Numbered from the stretch's first letter, positions 1-12,240 are shown. The stretch is DNA of 64,000 bases from Crocodylus rhombifer (GCA_038503035.1 JAVSML010001084.1:442817-506816); one strand, 5' to 3'. The notes: a model not told the origin generated them from the letters alone. A program made the numbers and translations.

Positions 1-1950
1 TCACTCCATTCAGGGCCCCAGTAGGACTTTTGGCTTTTTTTCCATAGAGTAGTTTGAAGTCCCTTTGGACTACTACATCAGGGCACTGTACATATTAATT
101 TGCACAGATTTTTTTTCCCTATTGTCTATACTTTTCCAACTAAGTCCGACTGACAGCCTTATCTATAATTTCCAAGCCTCACAATGGTGTGATTTCTGGA
201 TAGCTACTTTTTTACAACATGTATTACTGAATTTGTAGTTTGAATGGTTGCTGTATACTGTAATTTTTAATAAGCAAAATTAGACAGTGCTTCAGGATTC
301 TTAGTCATTATTTCTAGCTTATGTCTCAATGCAAAAGTCAGTAATACACACATTTCAATTGGGTGGTATTGCTAAAACTGAAAAGGTATTTAAATGTGAC
401 TGATTTCTGTTTTGGATTTTTCAAAACCTAGATTGGTTTAATGATTTATAGTGAGGTATTATTCCACTAAAAGTATGGAACATTTTTCCTTTTGTTTTTA
501 TTCTGCAGCACTTGGCAAACCTACTTCATTCATCCAAGGGCTACTGCTGGTGTATATTTTTGATTTGACAGTCAAATCAAATAAACAAGACCAAAACCTT
601 ATGTAAGAAAGAAATCATGACATTTTTTTTCTCTCTCCTAGTAGCCATGTTTGTAGCCATATTTATTTTAAGTAGCCTTGGGCAAAAAGTTGTGTCTCAT
701 TAATCTAAATCAACCTTCCAGGATTTTATGGCAACTGTTGTTGCTGTTGCCACATTATGTATGCTTTTTCCTTTTGTTCTTCAATATAGTGCTTATGAAG
801 CTAAGGAACAATTGTCACTTCCTATTATGTGAACTAAATGTACAAGAATTGATGGGGCTTTCTACCTAATGTTGTTAGCCTGAACCTGGTTTGTTTATTT
901 AATGAACAAAATGTCACAGTGTATCTGTATCCTCCTGACATCTGAAACAGTGGCAGCTGCTGGTGGCAGATTTCCTGAAAACTGGGGTGCAGAATTAACC
1001 AATTCAATTTGCATGTTATCCAAAAAAGGAGGGGTGGAGGGAGGGAGACACGAATCTCTTTTGAAAACATTCTTTAAAAAACACACACACGTATTTCGTG
1101 CACAGATGTCCTAAGTACTATTGTATTGGAGAAAAAAGCAAGCTCGCCTAATCCTGACACATAACCTACTTCAGCACAAGTAGATTTAGAGAAGTTCATT
1201 TAGATTCGGTGTTTAAAGATGATTCTGTTATGAAATGCTGGGTTAGTAAGTGAGAATTATTAGCCACAGGAGCATTTTAGGAGAGAGGATTCCAGCTCAC
1301 CTCAACCCCCTTTTAAAGAGCTATCCTGGAGGGCAAAGAGTGATGGCAGAGAAATGTGCATGTGGTAAAAGCAACACATTTTATGTTCTTTGTACAGCAG
1401 AATTTGTAGAGATGTTGGTAATTAACTATTTTAGGAAGTGACCAAACTTGTGAGAATTACTGAAGACATTTACACGGCATAGTTGCTAATCCTATGGCAT
1501 CTCTGCATAAACATCCAGATGCAACAATTGTATTTGTAGTTCTAAATGGTAGTTTAGGATGGTGTGCACAAAACACTGGAAGTTTTCAAGCTGAGGCAAA
1601 ATCTCGTTGAGATTTGTCTAGTTTTAACTGCTCAGTGGGAAGGCAATGTTGAGTCTCCACAGGCTTCAATCAAAGATAGAGAAAAGGCAATTGCTCTGGT
1701 TTCTTGTTTAGGGTGCAATGTGCATTATTTAGCATGGTCAATACAACAGCCAACCTTCATATGCAAAGAAAAGAAAACACCATCTTTGTGTATATTACAT
1801 GACAGTGCACGGCTCTGAACTACTTGGTAAAAGGCCCAGTTATGAGTATGTCTGGCAATTAAAAATAATTGGGAAGCAGGTTTGCCACTAACTCTTCCAA
1901 GAATGCCAGTTATGATATAATGATGTTTCATTAGACATGCTGAAAGCTGT
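1..1950. other. AT-rich non-coding DNA, nothing recognised
   Basis: Only short frames without motif on either strand and no repeat family that I can name. Confidence 0.6.
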
Positions 1951-1959
1951 GAGCTCCGT

Positions 1960-2240
1960 ATGGCAGTGGCAATTAGGAAGGATCATAAAGAAAAAAAAAA
2001 GGAAGAAGAAACATTAAAAATACCCCAGCTAAGATTAGCATAGCATTTAATGGCCACTTCATTAGCTAATTGATTTCTTATTAGTTACAGGGAAAAGCCC
2101 AGTTAGGGGCTCTGCACAGCTAATTAACAGCATTTACACAATTAGTCAGTTGCTCATTTTGTAACTAAACATTCTTGGAATCGACTGTGGCTGTGATGCT
2201 CTGGGCCATTGGATTCACTTTATTTTATTTTTTGCTAATA
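1960..2240. promoter_or_regulatory. Candidate conserved enhancer with TAATTA cluster
   Basis: A dense cluster of homeodomain-type cores: AGATTAGCATAGCATTTAAT, CATTAGCTAATTGATTTC, CTTATTAGTTAC, CAGCTAATTAACAGC and CAATTAGTCAGTTGC within about 150 bp, in sequence that is not obviously repetitive. The spacing and complexity resemble vertebrate conserved non-coding elements. No comparison with other genomes was possible. Confidence 0.35.
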
Positions 2241-2299
2241 TTGGCTTAACCTTCAAATCAAAAATTCCCTCCCTGAGGGCCCCACCACACTTAATCACA

Positions 2300-3850
2300 A
2301 TGCAATACAAACAGAAAAGGGATACGTCACGCAATCTTTGGGCATGAAGCTGTTCTTTCTTTTATTTGTAACTTGTTTTATTGGCCCCATGAAGTCAATA
2401 GCATTCAATAAGCAGAATCGTCTGTCTCTTTCACGCCCTCCCCACAACAGCTGAATTTTTTTTTCTATCAAACATCATTATTATTTTGCAATTGGCAAAT
2501 GGAACAATGTAGGCTTGACCACACATACTTTCTTGCTTATGTATTGGGAGAAGTATGCAGGAGGTCTGTCGGAGGTATTTATTTTTAATGCAGTTGCTTC
2601 CTACTGCAAAAGGAATGTATTTAATAGAAAACTGGTCATTAAAAAAACCCATGTTTTTACATTAGCATATACTTTGAATTAAAGATGCATGGGGGAGGCT
2701 GCAACATGTTATATGACTCGGAAAGGGACAACTAGGATTTATGGGGCACTTTGTTATCAACTCAGAGGAAAATTAATCACTGATAAGACCATAAATAACA
2801 ACAATAATAAATATTTAATAAAACACAAAGCCGGCAATTGTCTGGTCATTTTCAATTTATTTGGGTATTCTATAATCTCATGGCACCCAATTACTCCTTT
2901 GGCAAAACCCTATGCTCTTTACAACTTTGAGAACTCAGTGGGACTGCAGAAGGCCAAATCCTGATTTCACTGCAGGCAGGGACAAAATTTTCCTTGTACA
3001 ATGATTCCCCTGCAGGAGTGAGCCCTGTGGTATATGGGCTATTGGTACAATAATACAATGTTATATATGTGAAGAGGAGATGAATATTTTTATGAGTTTC
3101 TTTTTATCAGTATCTTGGAATTTTGAAGTAAAAGATGTTGCATTCATTAAATAGAAAACAAAATCCACAGTCATTGATCAGTTCAAAAATGTTTCTACAT
3201 TGTCTACTGTGCTTTTTCTTTCTTCTTTTCTTCTTTTTTCCCTTTAATGTTTCTTTGCTATAAGTGTGAAATGGGGCATAATTTCAATTTACCATTACTG
3301 TATTAATTGTGGCTAATGGAAAAACACTCTCAGAGACATATAATGGTAATTATTCCATCCTCTTTTTCCTGATAATTTATTCTTTAAATGTATTTACAAA
3401 TGGTGGACTATAATGGATGGCTATTTCAACATGGTATTGTTTTTTATTGTGCATGTAGACAATATATTTTATTTCGTCTACATTGTTTTTCCATTCTGTT
3501 AATAATGCACATCTTGCTTATTTACTTCAAAGGATTATTAAAAAAACAAACATAAGGATAAAAAGAACTAGGACCAAGAAAATCCTGAAAATTAATTATT
3601 TTGAAACAGCTGGTTTGATTATCTGGGAATATTTTTTCTGAAACTAACCATCCAGTTATTGTCTACAATAATCCCAAAGCACTTTATAAACTGTGAATGT
3701 TGTGGTTTGGGCCCATTCTTGATTCTAGTAAAAGTAATCTTGCACTGGATCCTTTATGTAAAGGCAAAGTAAAATATAGGGGGGCAATGGGTTTGACTGT
3801 GTAAACACTCCATATGCAGAATTCTGCTTGGCTTGTGGGATCAGGCCCTT
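2300..3850. other. AT-rich non-coding DNA, nothing recognised
   Basis: No gene, repeat or RNA signature. The 91-codon + frame at 2689-2964 has no recognisable domain and low-complexity Asn runs. Confidence 0.6.
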
Positions 3851-4002
3851 GGTGATTTACACAAGGTCAGGCAAAGAGTCAAAAAGAGAACCAAGAATTC
3901 AAGCCAGGTATCTTGACTCCTTGTCACCTCCTAAAATCACTACAACCTTTCCACCTCCTGTAATCACTACAATCTTGTCATACTTCCTTGCTTCCAAGCT
4001 TT

Positions 4003-4112
4003 GAGATCTTGGGTGAAAAGTGGTGTATCAAGAACTAGGAATGATTTTTTGCATTAGCAGGTGTGGCCGTATTGTCCACCAGCTAATGCAGACTGGGACC
4101 AAGAGGAGGGAG
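4003..4112 (+). repeat. First copy of the same 110-bp repeat
   Basis: AAGAACTAGGAATGATTTTT, GCATTAGCAGGTGTGGCCGT and CCAGCTAATGCAGACTGGGA. The preceding 3850-4000 is a faint MIR-like segment, so MIR plus this unit look duplicated 1.6 kb apart. Confidence 0.8.
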
Positions 4113-4893
4113 TACGATCCTAGTCTCTGCTATTTGGGTTCTTACACCATGTGCCCACCACGCTACTAGGAAAGTGTTAACAGTTTCAATGCACCAAAAG
4201 CATCAGCTTGTGTATTCCACAGGGAGGAGATGACTGCATAGCACATAGGAGCCTTCAGTTTCCACAGCCATTGATGATTTCATTCTTCCTACTTTAGGCT
4301 TCAGGGAGCAAAAGTCAAATTTTCAAAGTCTGCAAATAAAAAAACATGACTTCCGTGTTGCATTCTGCAGACCATTTCCAAACAGGATACAATGAATGGA
4401 GACTGCCTAGAATTGCTTTACGGATGAAAATATTCTACCTGTAATATCATTTTAAATTGGAAGAGAACAGTTTTCCCTTTCTGTGTCTTGGTTCACTAAT
4501 GTTCTCCTCGAACTATTCAGGCTTAGGTTTGTTCTTCAAATCAGCACCATGACCATTTGTGATGTAAGCAGAAGCAGTTTCTATGTATTTCATTCTCATC
4601 TGGTAATTTTGAGAGATGTGCTACCCTTCAATTGCTTAGAATCATAGACTGATAGGAAATTAGCTTGTAGCAAGCTGCTTTCTATTTCTGTTTTTGGGCA
4701 AATGTTAGTTTTTCAGTCACTGCAAAACAAAGCAAAACAACATCAACACAAGCAAACAATCTGAACGAAACCATCAGATTTACTTTGGGCAAGGGGGGTG
4801 AGGGGGCAAGACAGGCAAGGGGGATGTGTTACATAATGTTGCTTAAGGGCAGATTGCAGCGTGACTGAGAATTCCTCATGCTGTGTTCTAGTT

Positions 4894-5076
4894 CAGTGGT
4901 TTTCAACCTTTTTTCATTTGTGGACTCCTAAAAAAATTTCAAATGGAGGTGTGGACCCCTTTGAATTGTAAGTGTGAGTATTCACATATTTTTTATCATA
5001 GTCATCTTTCACAGACCCCTTAGACATAGCCTATGGACCCTGAGGGGGTCTGTGGACCGCAGGGTGAAAACTACTG
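4894..5076. mobile_element. Non-autonomous hAT element
   Basis: Ends CAGTGGTTTTCAACC and, reverse complemented, CAGTAGTTTTCACCC. The 8-bp flanks TTCTAGTT and TTGTCGTT match at six positions, consistent with an aged hAT target duplication. The body has the GTGGACTCC...GGGGTCTGTGGACC layout known from small hAT repeats. No transposase. Confidence 0.82.
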
Positions 5077-5454
5077 TTGTCGTTCATTGGTAGGTTTTGT
5101 TAAATAGTGTGCAAACTGAAGTATATTCCACTTCTCAAAAGCAAGTGACCAACTTAACCTCCTCCTCACCTCTCTCTTCCAGGTGTCTAAATGAATTGCA
5201 GATGGTGCAGAACATTTCTCTCATGTATATTAAGCTTTTCACTGTAGGAAATAGAAGATGCTTCCATTAGCAAACTTGGACATTTTTTTCTTTTTTTGGA
5301 AAACAGATGCCTGTCTATGAAAACTTTTAAAATATCATAGCACGCTTTACCAAATGTCTGTAACATCTGTTTAAAATTTATGGTACTTTTTATTTGGGGT
5401 TTACTAGACAGAATGAAAGCCTGCCTTATTATAAGAGGCAAGACTGCCTAGAGA

Positions 5455-5630
5455 ATAGCACAATGGGCTGGGATGCAAGACACCTGAGTTCTAGTCCTGC
5501 ATCAGCTTAGGCTCCTCATTTAACCTCTTGATGCCTCCTATTCTCCATCTATAAACAAGGAAATGATACTGGCTTCTTTGTAAAGAGCTTTGAAATCTTG
5601 GTTGAAAAGGGTGTATTAAGGACTAGGAAT
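5455..5630 (+). mobile_element. MIR-like SINE
   Basis: The order GGGATGCAAGACACCTGAGT, TCTAGTCCTGC, CATTTAACCTCTTGATGCCT, TCTCCATCTATAAACAAGGA and TTGTAAAGAGCTTTGAAATC is the body and 3' part of an amniote MIR/CORE-SINE. Old and diverged. Confidence 0.7.
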
Positions 5631-5700
5631 GATTCTTTGCATTAGCAGGTGTGGCTCTATTGTCCACTAGCTAATGCAGGCTGGGACCAAGAGTGAGGAG
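5588..5700 (+). repeat. Second copy of a 110-bp repeat adjoining MIR
   Basis: AAGGACTAGGAATGATTCTT, GCATTAGCAGGTGTGGCTCT and CTAGCTAATGCAGGCTGGGA repeat the segment at 4003-4112 in the same orientation with roughly 85-90% identity by eye. In both copies it directly follows a MIR-like end. Confidence 0.8.
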
Positions 5701-5704
5701 AGGT

Positions 5705-7070
5705 TCTGTTCTTCAGTAGTGTCGAGCTTCATTTGCACATGGAATAAAGCTTTGTTTTCTGAGCCAGGGTTTGGTTCTGTATGAAAAACGATTCCTCAAA
5801 GGACAGTATCTGATGCTAAAAGTAATCAACAAATATTTTTAAAGGGTACAGTCAATTCCCATCTGTCAGCCCACCCCTCCGTCTGATTTGATTTTTTAAA
5901 GTATTTTTTTACAAATAATATCTACAATTTCTACAGCTGAAAGATATGAGGAAAGAATCTTTTTGGTGTGCTTATTTTGTGCATTTGGCAGTGCTTTGTT
6001 GTGCATAATCAGTTTCTGTTTTTCTCTTTCTATCATCTGTTTCCTCCGTTGTGTATATGGGGTTGATCAGTACTCGTTTTTGACAGATGGGATTACTCAT
6101 ATGAGTAAGCACTGCTTATCATGTGCAAAGGCTGCAGAATCAATCCCCCTCTATTCCAGAACTGTAGTATGGTGCATTATTTTTGGAAATAAATTGCTAA
6201 ACAAAACTGAAAATCAGAAATAATGGTGTAACTGTCATTCTGCAAAAAATGCAGTAGATAAAGTACTGCTGGTAGACAGAATTAGGTGCTTCAGAGACCT
6301 TCACAATTTTCAGACAGTGGAAGTCACTAGCAGTACCAAGAATCAAAGAATGAATCCTAACACTAATGGAAATAACATAAAATACTAACATTCAGATTGC
6401 AGAATAAAGCAGGAGCAATTACCAAATATGCAGAAACTGGACCACAATATATGCAGCTTTTAGAAATGATGTATTAAAACTGACAGCACAAATATGTGCT
6501 GACTTCCCTTCCGATGCCTCTCTTACAACACTGTCTCTCCCTGTAATACCTTCCTTCACTCTACTGATATAATCGATGTATGAAAAATAACAGAGAAGGC
6601 TGAAAAGAATATGGGATTCAACTCTACTTAACAGGAAAGTCAATGATAACCACCAAAACAAAGAAGATTCTTCAGGCATTGTGGGATCTTTAGTGCGAGA
6701 AGTACTTATCTATTGAATAGATTACTGAGTGTATCTACTGAGTAGATAAACACCATAAAAGGAATAAATAAGGCTAATACAAAAACATTGGAGCGTAGGG
6801 TGTAATCAGTCATTGTATGATGAGCAGGTGGAAAAAGGATGCCAAGCATCATGGTAGTTATAGCTCCAGTGCCCTGTACATATATGCCTACTGATGCATA
6901 TTGCCTGGAAAGGGACAGTGTGGTTGAAAAGGAGGAAGGGTTATAATCCTTCCTTCCACAAATACCGGCCCACATAGTAGTCTTGATATACTGAAAGGAG
7001 TAAGGTCTCCTTGGCTTCTCTGACTCTGCAAACTTTATTGCACTAAGCCTTTTAGCATCCTTGTGAGAAA
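5705..7070. other. Non-coding DNA with two chance-looking ORFs
   Basis: Minus-strand ORFs at 7131-6706 (141 codons) and 6679-6419 (86 codons) are the longest non-repeat frames in the left part. The first has hydrophobic stretches (VFVLALFIPFMVFIYSV) but its start lies in a MIR fragment. I recognise no family. Confidence 0.45.
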
Positions 7071-7074
7071 CATA

Positions 7075-7160
7075 CTGATAAACATTTGATTTATAAGGAA
7101 AATGAGGCAAAGAAACATAATGACTTGGCAAAGGTCACAAAGGGCATCACTGTCAAGATC
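7075..7160 (+). mobile_element. MIR-like fragment
   Basis: GGAAAATGAGGCAAAGAAAC, CTTGGCAAAGGTCACAAAGG matches the MIR stretch usually reading 'gaaactgaggca...ttgcccaaggtcaca'. It contains the ATG of a 141-codon minus-strand ORF that is otherwise unsupported. Confidence 0.5.
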
Positions 7161-7270
7161 CTAAGAAAGTATTCATGAATCCTTTGTTACAGATGTTTTT
7201 TTTTTCTAACCACCAGTCCATATCCATCTGAAGTTACGTAGTCCACTCTACTTATTTCTAACTTCTCTGT

Positions 7271-7482
7271 GGGTATGTCTCACATTCATTAATGTGCCGT
7301 AGTTACTGTGCATGAAGTTTAGTACTTGGATAAACAAGTACTAAATCGATGTGCAGTAACTCATGCTATTGCACATTAGTGCTGGCACATGGGTTTTTTG
7401 GACGTTAACTGTGCAGTAGCACATTAGCACGGTTTTTCCCCAGCACGGTGCTGTGCAGTAAGCATCTTGTGTAGACGCACCC
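7271..7482. mobile_element. MITE, TTACTGCACAGTAA family
   Basis: Begins GGGTATGTCTCACATTC and ends TTGTGTAGACGCACCC, inverted relatives of GGGCATGTCTACA. The inside holds several GTTACTGTGCATG and TGTGCAGTAAGC motifs. No coding capacity. Target duplication not clear. Confidence 0.7.
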
Positions 7483-7696
7483 TGGATGTCTGTATTAATT
7501 TATAATGTGTCTATCACCACAGCATATAAACACATCAAATACTGTAGTTTTCCTTTGCTGACATGAAGATAATTTATTTCAATTTTCTTAATGCAATACA
7601 GAACTTAAAAAGGAAAGGAAGCCATCTGACAACTAAGCCTTCCTTTTATCACTAGGTATGCTTCTCTTGGGCAAGATCCAATGGTGATAGTCCATA

Positions 7697-7830
7697 CTGG
7701 GTGCATCTATGTGTGCCATTATGGTGACATAATGAACTCTGGTGTAGTTTGTGCTGGAGTTTATCATGGCACCTTAATAGCACACGTAGATGCTCAAACT
7801 GCTGAGGTCCAGGGTGCATGTGGAGATGCT
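7697..7830. mobile_element. Related foldback/MITE fragment
   Basis: CTGGGTGCATCTATGTGTGCC at the left and TAGCACACGTAGATGCTC, then GGGTGCATGTGGAGATG at the right, are inverted versions of the same end. The inside (GGTGTAGTTTGTGCTGGAG) recurs near 21240. Borders approximate. Confidence 0.45.
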
Positions 7831-8714
7831 ATACCTGGGGCCACAGCAGTTTGAGCCAGGGTGGAGCAGCCCTAGGCTGTCAGGGGACCTGGGGGGATGG
7901 GGGTCAGCCCTGGGCTCCAGGAAGAAAGGGGTCTATAGAATTTGAATAGTCTTCATCTCAGTAGAGTGGGGAACCAGTCTTCATACATCTAGGGGAGAGA
8001 CTGGCTAGATGAGTCAACTAACAACCTAAGAGGAGGATGAAAAGAGGGAACAAGGAACATTAACTTAGCAGAAAGTCAAGATATCAAGAAAAAAAATCAA
8101 GGTACTGAAAACTAGATGTAACAGAAGAGATCTGTGTATACAAGTCAGATGCTGCAATGCTTACATTTTAGGTACCTGGCCTCTGAGTGGAAGCCAAAAC
8201 CCAAGGTTAGTTGTCTAGCTTTCATAAACAGTGCACAATGAACTTTAGTTGCCTCAGAAAGGTGATCAAAGAAATCCATATGCTAAGCTGGGGTTCTGAG
8301 TAGAGAAAGTCAACCCAAAATGCTATCAGGGTACAGCCGAACTACCACTCTCTCTCCGTAGCTTAGGCTCCTGTACACAGGCATCTATATACACTCAGGT
8401 TCCAGTAGCCAGATTCCTCTCCTGAAGAATGCCCACCACTGTTATTTCCAAGAACTAAGCAATATTTACTGTTTGTCTTTAAAGCATTGCTAGGGGAGTT
8501 GTTGTTGGTGCCCACATTTTATGTTGTAGCCTAGAATACCCTTCAGTTTGAGGGGCTTCAAACCCACAGCTTCCAGTCATCAGGAGAGAGCTCTAGCCAC
8601 GAGGCTATAGGTTTTTCCATGGAACATCCTCCATTACACCCATTGAATCTGTGCTAATGGCAAAAAGGAATGAAAAAATTCAAGGGCAGTTTAAATTTAC
8701 ACCAGAGTAGTTCT

Positions 8715-8972
8715 GGGCACATCTACACATGAAATTAATACAACTAAATATACTCGGCCAATTTGAGCTGGAATAAACTAATCCTGATATTTAAGTGCCT
8801 TTCCGTGCAATAATTTATTCTGCTGCCAGATACCACTTGTATCTGATGGGACTATTTGGCAATGCAGTAAATTAGTCTACTGTGCCCTAATTGCCACGTA
8901 GTGTAGCCAGCAACACTTTACTATTCAGTAAATTAATCTGCTGCGCAGTAAAACAATTCATGTAGACTCGCC
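8715..8972. mobile_element. MITE, TTACTGCACAGTAA family
   Basis: Ends GGGCACATCTACACATGAA and TTCATGTAGACTCGCC are inverted copies. The body is AT-rich with repeated AGTAAATTAGTCTACTGTGC and CTGCGCAGTAAAAC motifs. No ORF. Confidence 0.72.
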
Positions 8973-9068
8973 TATTCAGAAGCAGAATGCTAGGTGCCTA
9001 AGGAACTTTCTAGCTAAACAAGGAGGTACACACTGGGTGTGTCTACACATACTTTTGATATGGGATCA

Positions 9069-9235
9069 GATTTCATAGATTTCATAGACATCAGGGCTAG
9101 AAGGGACCTCGGCAGATCATCGCGTCCAGCCCCCTGCCCAAAGGGCAGGAAGTCAGCTGGGGTTATAGGATCCCAGCGAGATAAGCATCCAATTTACTCT
9201 TGAAGGTGTTCAAGAGTAGTTTACTCACACTTGTG
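9069..9235 (-). mobile_element. CR1 LINE 3' end, inserted in Harbinger element
   Basis: Reads in reverse as a CR1 3' terminus: TTTCATAGATTTCATAG repeats, then AGGGCTAGAAGGGACCTCGG and the CCAGCCCCCTGCCC motif. The segment after about 9190 (GATAAGCATCCAATTTACTC) continues the same family into the element's tail. Only the 3' end is present, as usual for 5'-truncated CR1 copies. Confidence 0.8.
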
Positions 9236-9560
9236 AGTAAAATTCTGTGGATTAAGCACTCCTGGGCAGGTGTCTACACATGCAGGGACTTGGCACCAGA
9301 TTTGCTGCTCTTTGCACCAAACTTCCTGAAGCCCTGCAATGGGCCTCTGCTACCAGGGGGGAGCTCTAGGGTCTGGCTGTAGCTGCCAGCAGCTGGCAGT
9401 CATCTTCAAAAGGCAGCTCCACTTGCTGCTCTCTGGCCAGCCACTTCCCAGCTAGGAACAGTGTGCCAGTGCAGGGGCAGAATGCAACAGCTGTTTCCTT
9501 GCCCGCCCTGCCTCCCCACACTATGGCTGCTCCAGGCCCTGCCTCTGGCAGCAACAACTA

Positions 9561-10055
9561 GTGCCCCTACTGGCCACCATGCTCTCTCTGCTGGCCTGCT
9601 GCACTGATTGCCACCTGGCCCATGGCCATCTGGGCCCTCCTAGCTCCTCCATGTGCAGCATTCACCTGTCTGGCCACAGCACACTGTCCCAGGGCCTCTG
9701 CTGCTACCGCACAGCAGCTGCTAGCAGGGATGCCAATGATGGGCTTCTGGATGCTGCTGCCAGGGCCACTCTCACCCTCCTGGGCCTCTAGCCCTGCCAC
9801 CACTGGGCTCATTCGGCCAGCTAGTACTGGTGGCTGAACATTGTGCAGCACACCTAGGACAATGAACAGTGGCTGGAGACATTCTGCATGATCTGGGCCA
9901 CTTTCTGGGACCTTGAGCAGCTCCAGCCCCACCTGGAGCAGCAGGACACCACCATATGGCCACCACTTCCCATGGATACTTGGCTGGTCCTCACCCTGCT
10001 CAAGCTGGCCACACCCAGCAGCTGGCCATGCCCAGTGTGGGGTGTGGGCACATAG
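9561..10055 (+). pseudogene. Harbinger nuclease (transposase), N-terminal remnant
   Basis: A single + frame from ATG 9561 resembles the start of harbinger-type transposases: MPLLATMLSLLACCTDCHLA, then WLETFCMIWATFWDLEQL, QPHLEQQDTTIWPPLPMDTW and LVLTLLKLATPSSWPCPVW. The last parts match the conserved block 'HLEQQDTTMRPPLPVDxRVALxLLKLATPxSxR' before the helix-turn-helix region of this family. The frame is broken by TAG codons at 9789, 9855 and 10053. The DDE catalytic core that should follow is not recognisable between 10055 and 10285, so the gene is dead and internally deleted. In intact elements the protein cuts and joins the transposon ends with its Myb-like partner. Identification rests on motif memory, not a search. 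Confidence 0.7.
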
Positions 10056-10285
10056 GGGGAAGAGCCCAGGGACAAGTGCCCAGCATGCTGGCCTCTGGCT
10101 GTTCCCCCATGGGTGTGGATGCCACAGTAAGTGTGGTGGGGGAGGCCCACCCAGGGGTGACATCTGCTGGTCCCACAGTGTGGGTGGCTCCCTCTCCAAC
10201 ACCTGATGTCCAGGGCCAGAGGGCCAGCATGCAGTCCTAGCCCTGCTGCAGGCAGCTCTGGCTCTGCAGCCATGTGGTGCTGGGG

Positions 10286-12240
10286 TTAGTGGGGGGGGGG
10301 CTGGACCCAGGTGAGGGGGCTGGTTGGCAGTGTATCTGAGGTGGGGACTGGGCAGGGGCTCCTGGTAGCTGGAAGTGGTGTTAAGACCTCCTCCCAGGCC
10401 CAGGTGGGGGCCTCCTGCTGAATGGCAGGTGGCTGCCAGAAGGCAGGCAGGGCTAGGGTTAGGGGCCAGGAAGTGAGCAACAGAAAGGCAACTGGCAGGA
10501 CTAGAATGGTGCCCAGCATCCAGTGGTCATTGTCCATGGCCTGCACTGCCCAGGGTAGGATCATGTTCTGTTCCTGCAGGAACTTGAGCCACTCTTGCTC
10601 CAAGGCCAGGAGCTGTGCATGAAATTCCCAGTCTGCCCAGTCCCACGTTTCCTTGTGGGTGATGTCCTCTGTCTGCCAGGACTGTGAGTCCTCCAGCTGG
10701 TCCTTTGACACTGCAACCAGCCACTTCAGGAGGATGGTGTGGTCCTGTGTCCTCCTCTGGCAGAGCCAGCACATCCAAAGCGTCCTGGCTGCAGTGGCGG
10801 CAACCCTGAGGCTGCATGCCAGCTGCCAAGTGTGGCCTCTTCCCTGTGTGCAGCTGCAGGACCTGCAAAGTCATGAGAAAGAAGCTGTTTGTGACAGTTT
10901 GCTCTGGGACAAAATGCTCTGTACCAACGACTGTGCACTGCCGAGCCTCAGATCTGGGGTCAGGTATGCACGGGTGCCCAGGGACCATGGACAGGCAGGC
11001 AGGCAGGCCTAGGCCTAGGCAGCTGTTGGCTGAGCCCCCATCTCTCTTTTCTCGCCAGCAGCCAGCAGGCTGCTGGGTGTTGGCTGCAGGCAGTCTGCCT
11101 CCCCCACCCCATTCCCAGGGGGGGACAGGCTAGGTTCCTAAAAGCACCTGCTGCCATGGCTCCTGACCCCGCTGCCCGCTGCATCCTTCTTCAGATGACC
11201 TGGTCTTCTTTGCTGCTGCCAAGCCCATGGTACCTGTGCTTGGAGGGTGTGGGGCTCCTGAACAACTGAAATAAGGAGCTGCCCACATCCCTGCCATGCC
11301 TATGGAGACCCTCTCCAGGGAGGTGCCCCGGAGGCAGCCTGCCATGCTGCTGCTGCACCCTGGTCTTACAGCTACAGTAGGGGAGTACATTGAGGGCATG
11401 GTGAGCAATTGTTCACCAGGGCACCCAAGGGGAAAACCAGGAGTAATGGCCACAAACTCCTGGAAGATCGACTCAGGCTTAACATTAGGAAAAATGTCTT
11501 CACAGTCAGGGTGTCCAGACTGTGGAATAAGCTCCCTCCAGAGGTGGTGCAATCACCTACCCTGGAAATCTTCAAGAGGAGACTAGACAGCCACCTTGCT
11601 GGGGTCACCTGACCCCCCAGTTATCTTTCCTGCTTGGTGCAGGAGGCTGGACCCAATGATCTTCCAAGGTTCCTTCCAGACTTACAATCTATGAATCTAT
11701 GAACAGCAGGGTACAGCGTGCAGGCACCCAGCTGGGGACCTCACCCCTCACCCTGCAAGGAGGAGCTGGCCATGCCTCATGGCTGGCCCTGGGGATGCAG
11801 AGCCTTGTGGCAGGTGCTGGCCCAGGCTCTCCAAGCTACTGGTGGAGGGTATAGCCAGGGAGCTCAGTGGGATGGGCAGCTGGACACCTGAGGGGCCCTC
11901 CTCCACTGTGGGTGCCACGTCAGGGCAGGGGCTCAGGCAGGCTGCCCATGCTGCTGTACACAGCACAGCTGCAGCCTGGGTTCTGGGGTGCCAGGATGTC
12001 CATCAGTTGCTGTGTAAAGGGCATGTATTTGTGGGCATGGATTGTGGTTGGTCATGGTTTTCCTCTCTGTCCACAAGGCCTTGACCTTTATGTGGCACTG
12101 CTGCACCAACCAGTTGTGCCCACACTCCTACATCCAGCCTAGATGTGGGTGTTGGAGCATATACCCTGCTAGAACTGGTGCTGCACCTATGCCTCACTCC
12201 ACAACATCACATGGGCATTAGTCTCCTTGGACCAGTATGA
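10286..12240 (-). pseudogene. Harbinger-associated Myb/SANT-like DNA-binding protein, broken
   Basis: On the minus strand, from 12240 downward, the frame reads YWSKETNAHVMLWSEA, the W-x(3)-E-x(3)-L-x-LW opening helix of the Myb/SANT-like (MADF-like) domain that accompanies harbinger nucleases. After two in-frame stops and a frameshift the domain continues from 12118 as HNWLVQQCHIKVKALWTERK, the 'QCxxKVKxL' helix, ending at a stop at 11933-11935. The C-terminal part is the ORF at 10774-10286, whose FHAQLLALEQEWLKFLQEQN is the charged coiled region typical of these proteins. A CR1 fragment in the opposite orientation separates the two parts. In live elements this protein brings the nuclease to the transposon ends. 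Stops, frameshift and insertion rule out function here. Confidence 0.7.
11400..11705 (+). mobile_element. CR1 LINE 3' fragment with end of ORF2
   Basis: An open stretch (11409-11612) encodes the C-terminus typical of CR1 ORF2: RLNIRKNVFTVRVSRLWNKL followed by PPEVVQSPTLEIFKRRLDSH and a stop. The 3' UTR follows with GGACCCAATGATCTTCCAAGG and ends in ATCTATGAATCTATGAA. It is 5'-truncated and interrupts the Myb-like pseudogene of the Harbinger element, so it is younger than that element. Confidence 0.88.

Noticed and set aside
6706..7131. 141-codon minus-strand ORF with hydrophobic segments
   Set aside because: Its start codon lies in a MIR-like fragment, no family is recognised, and no splice-supported extension was seen. 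Kept only as a note.
9567..10202. 211-codon minus-strand ORF
   Set aside because: Antisense shadow of the harbinger nuclease remnant, whose motifs read on the + strand.
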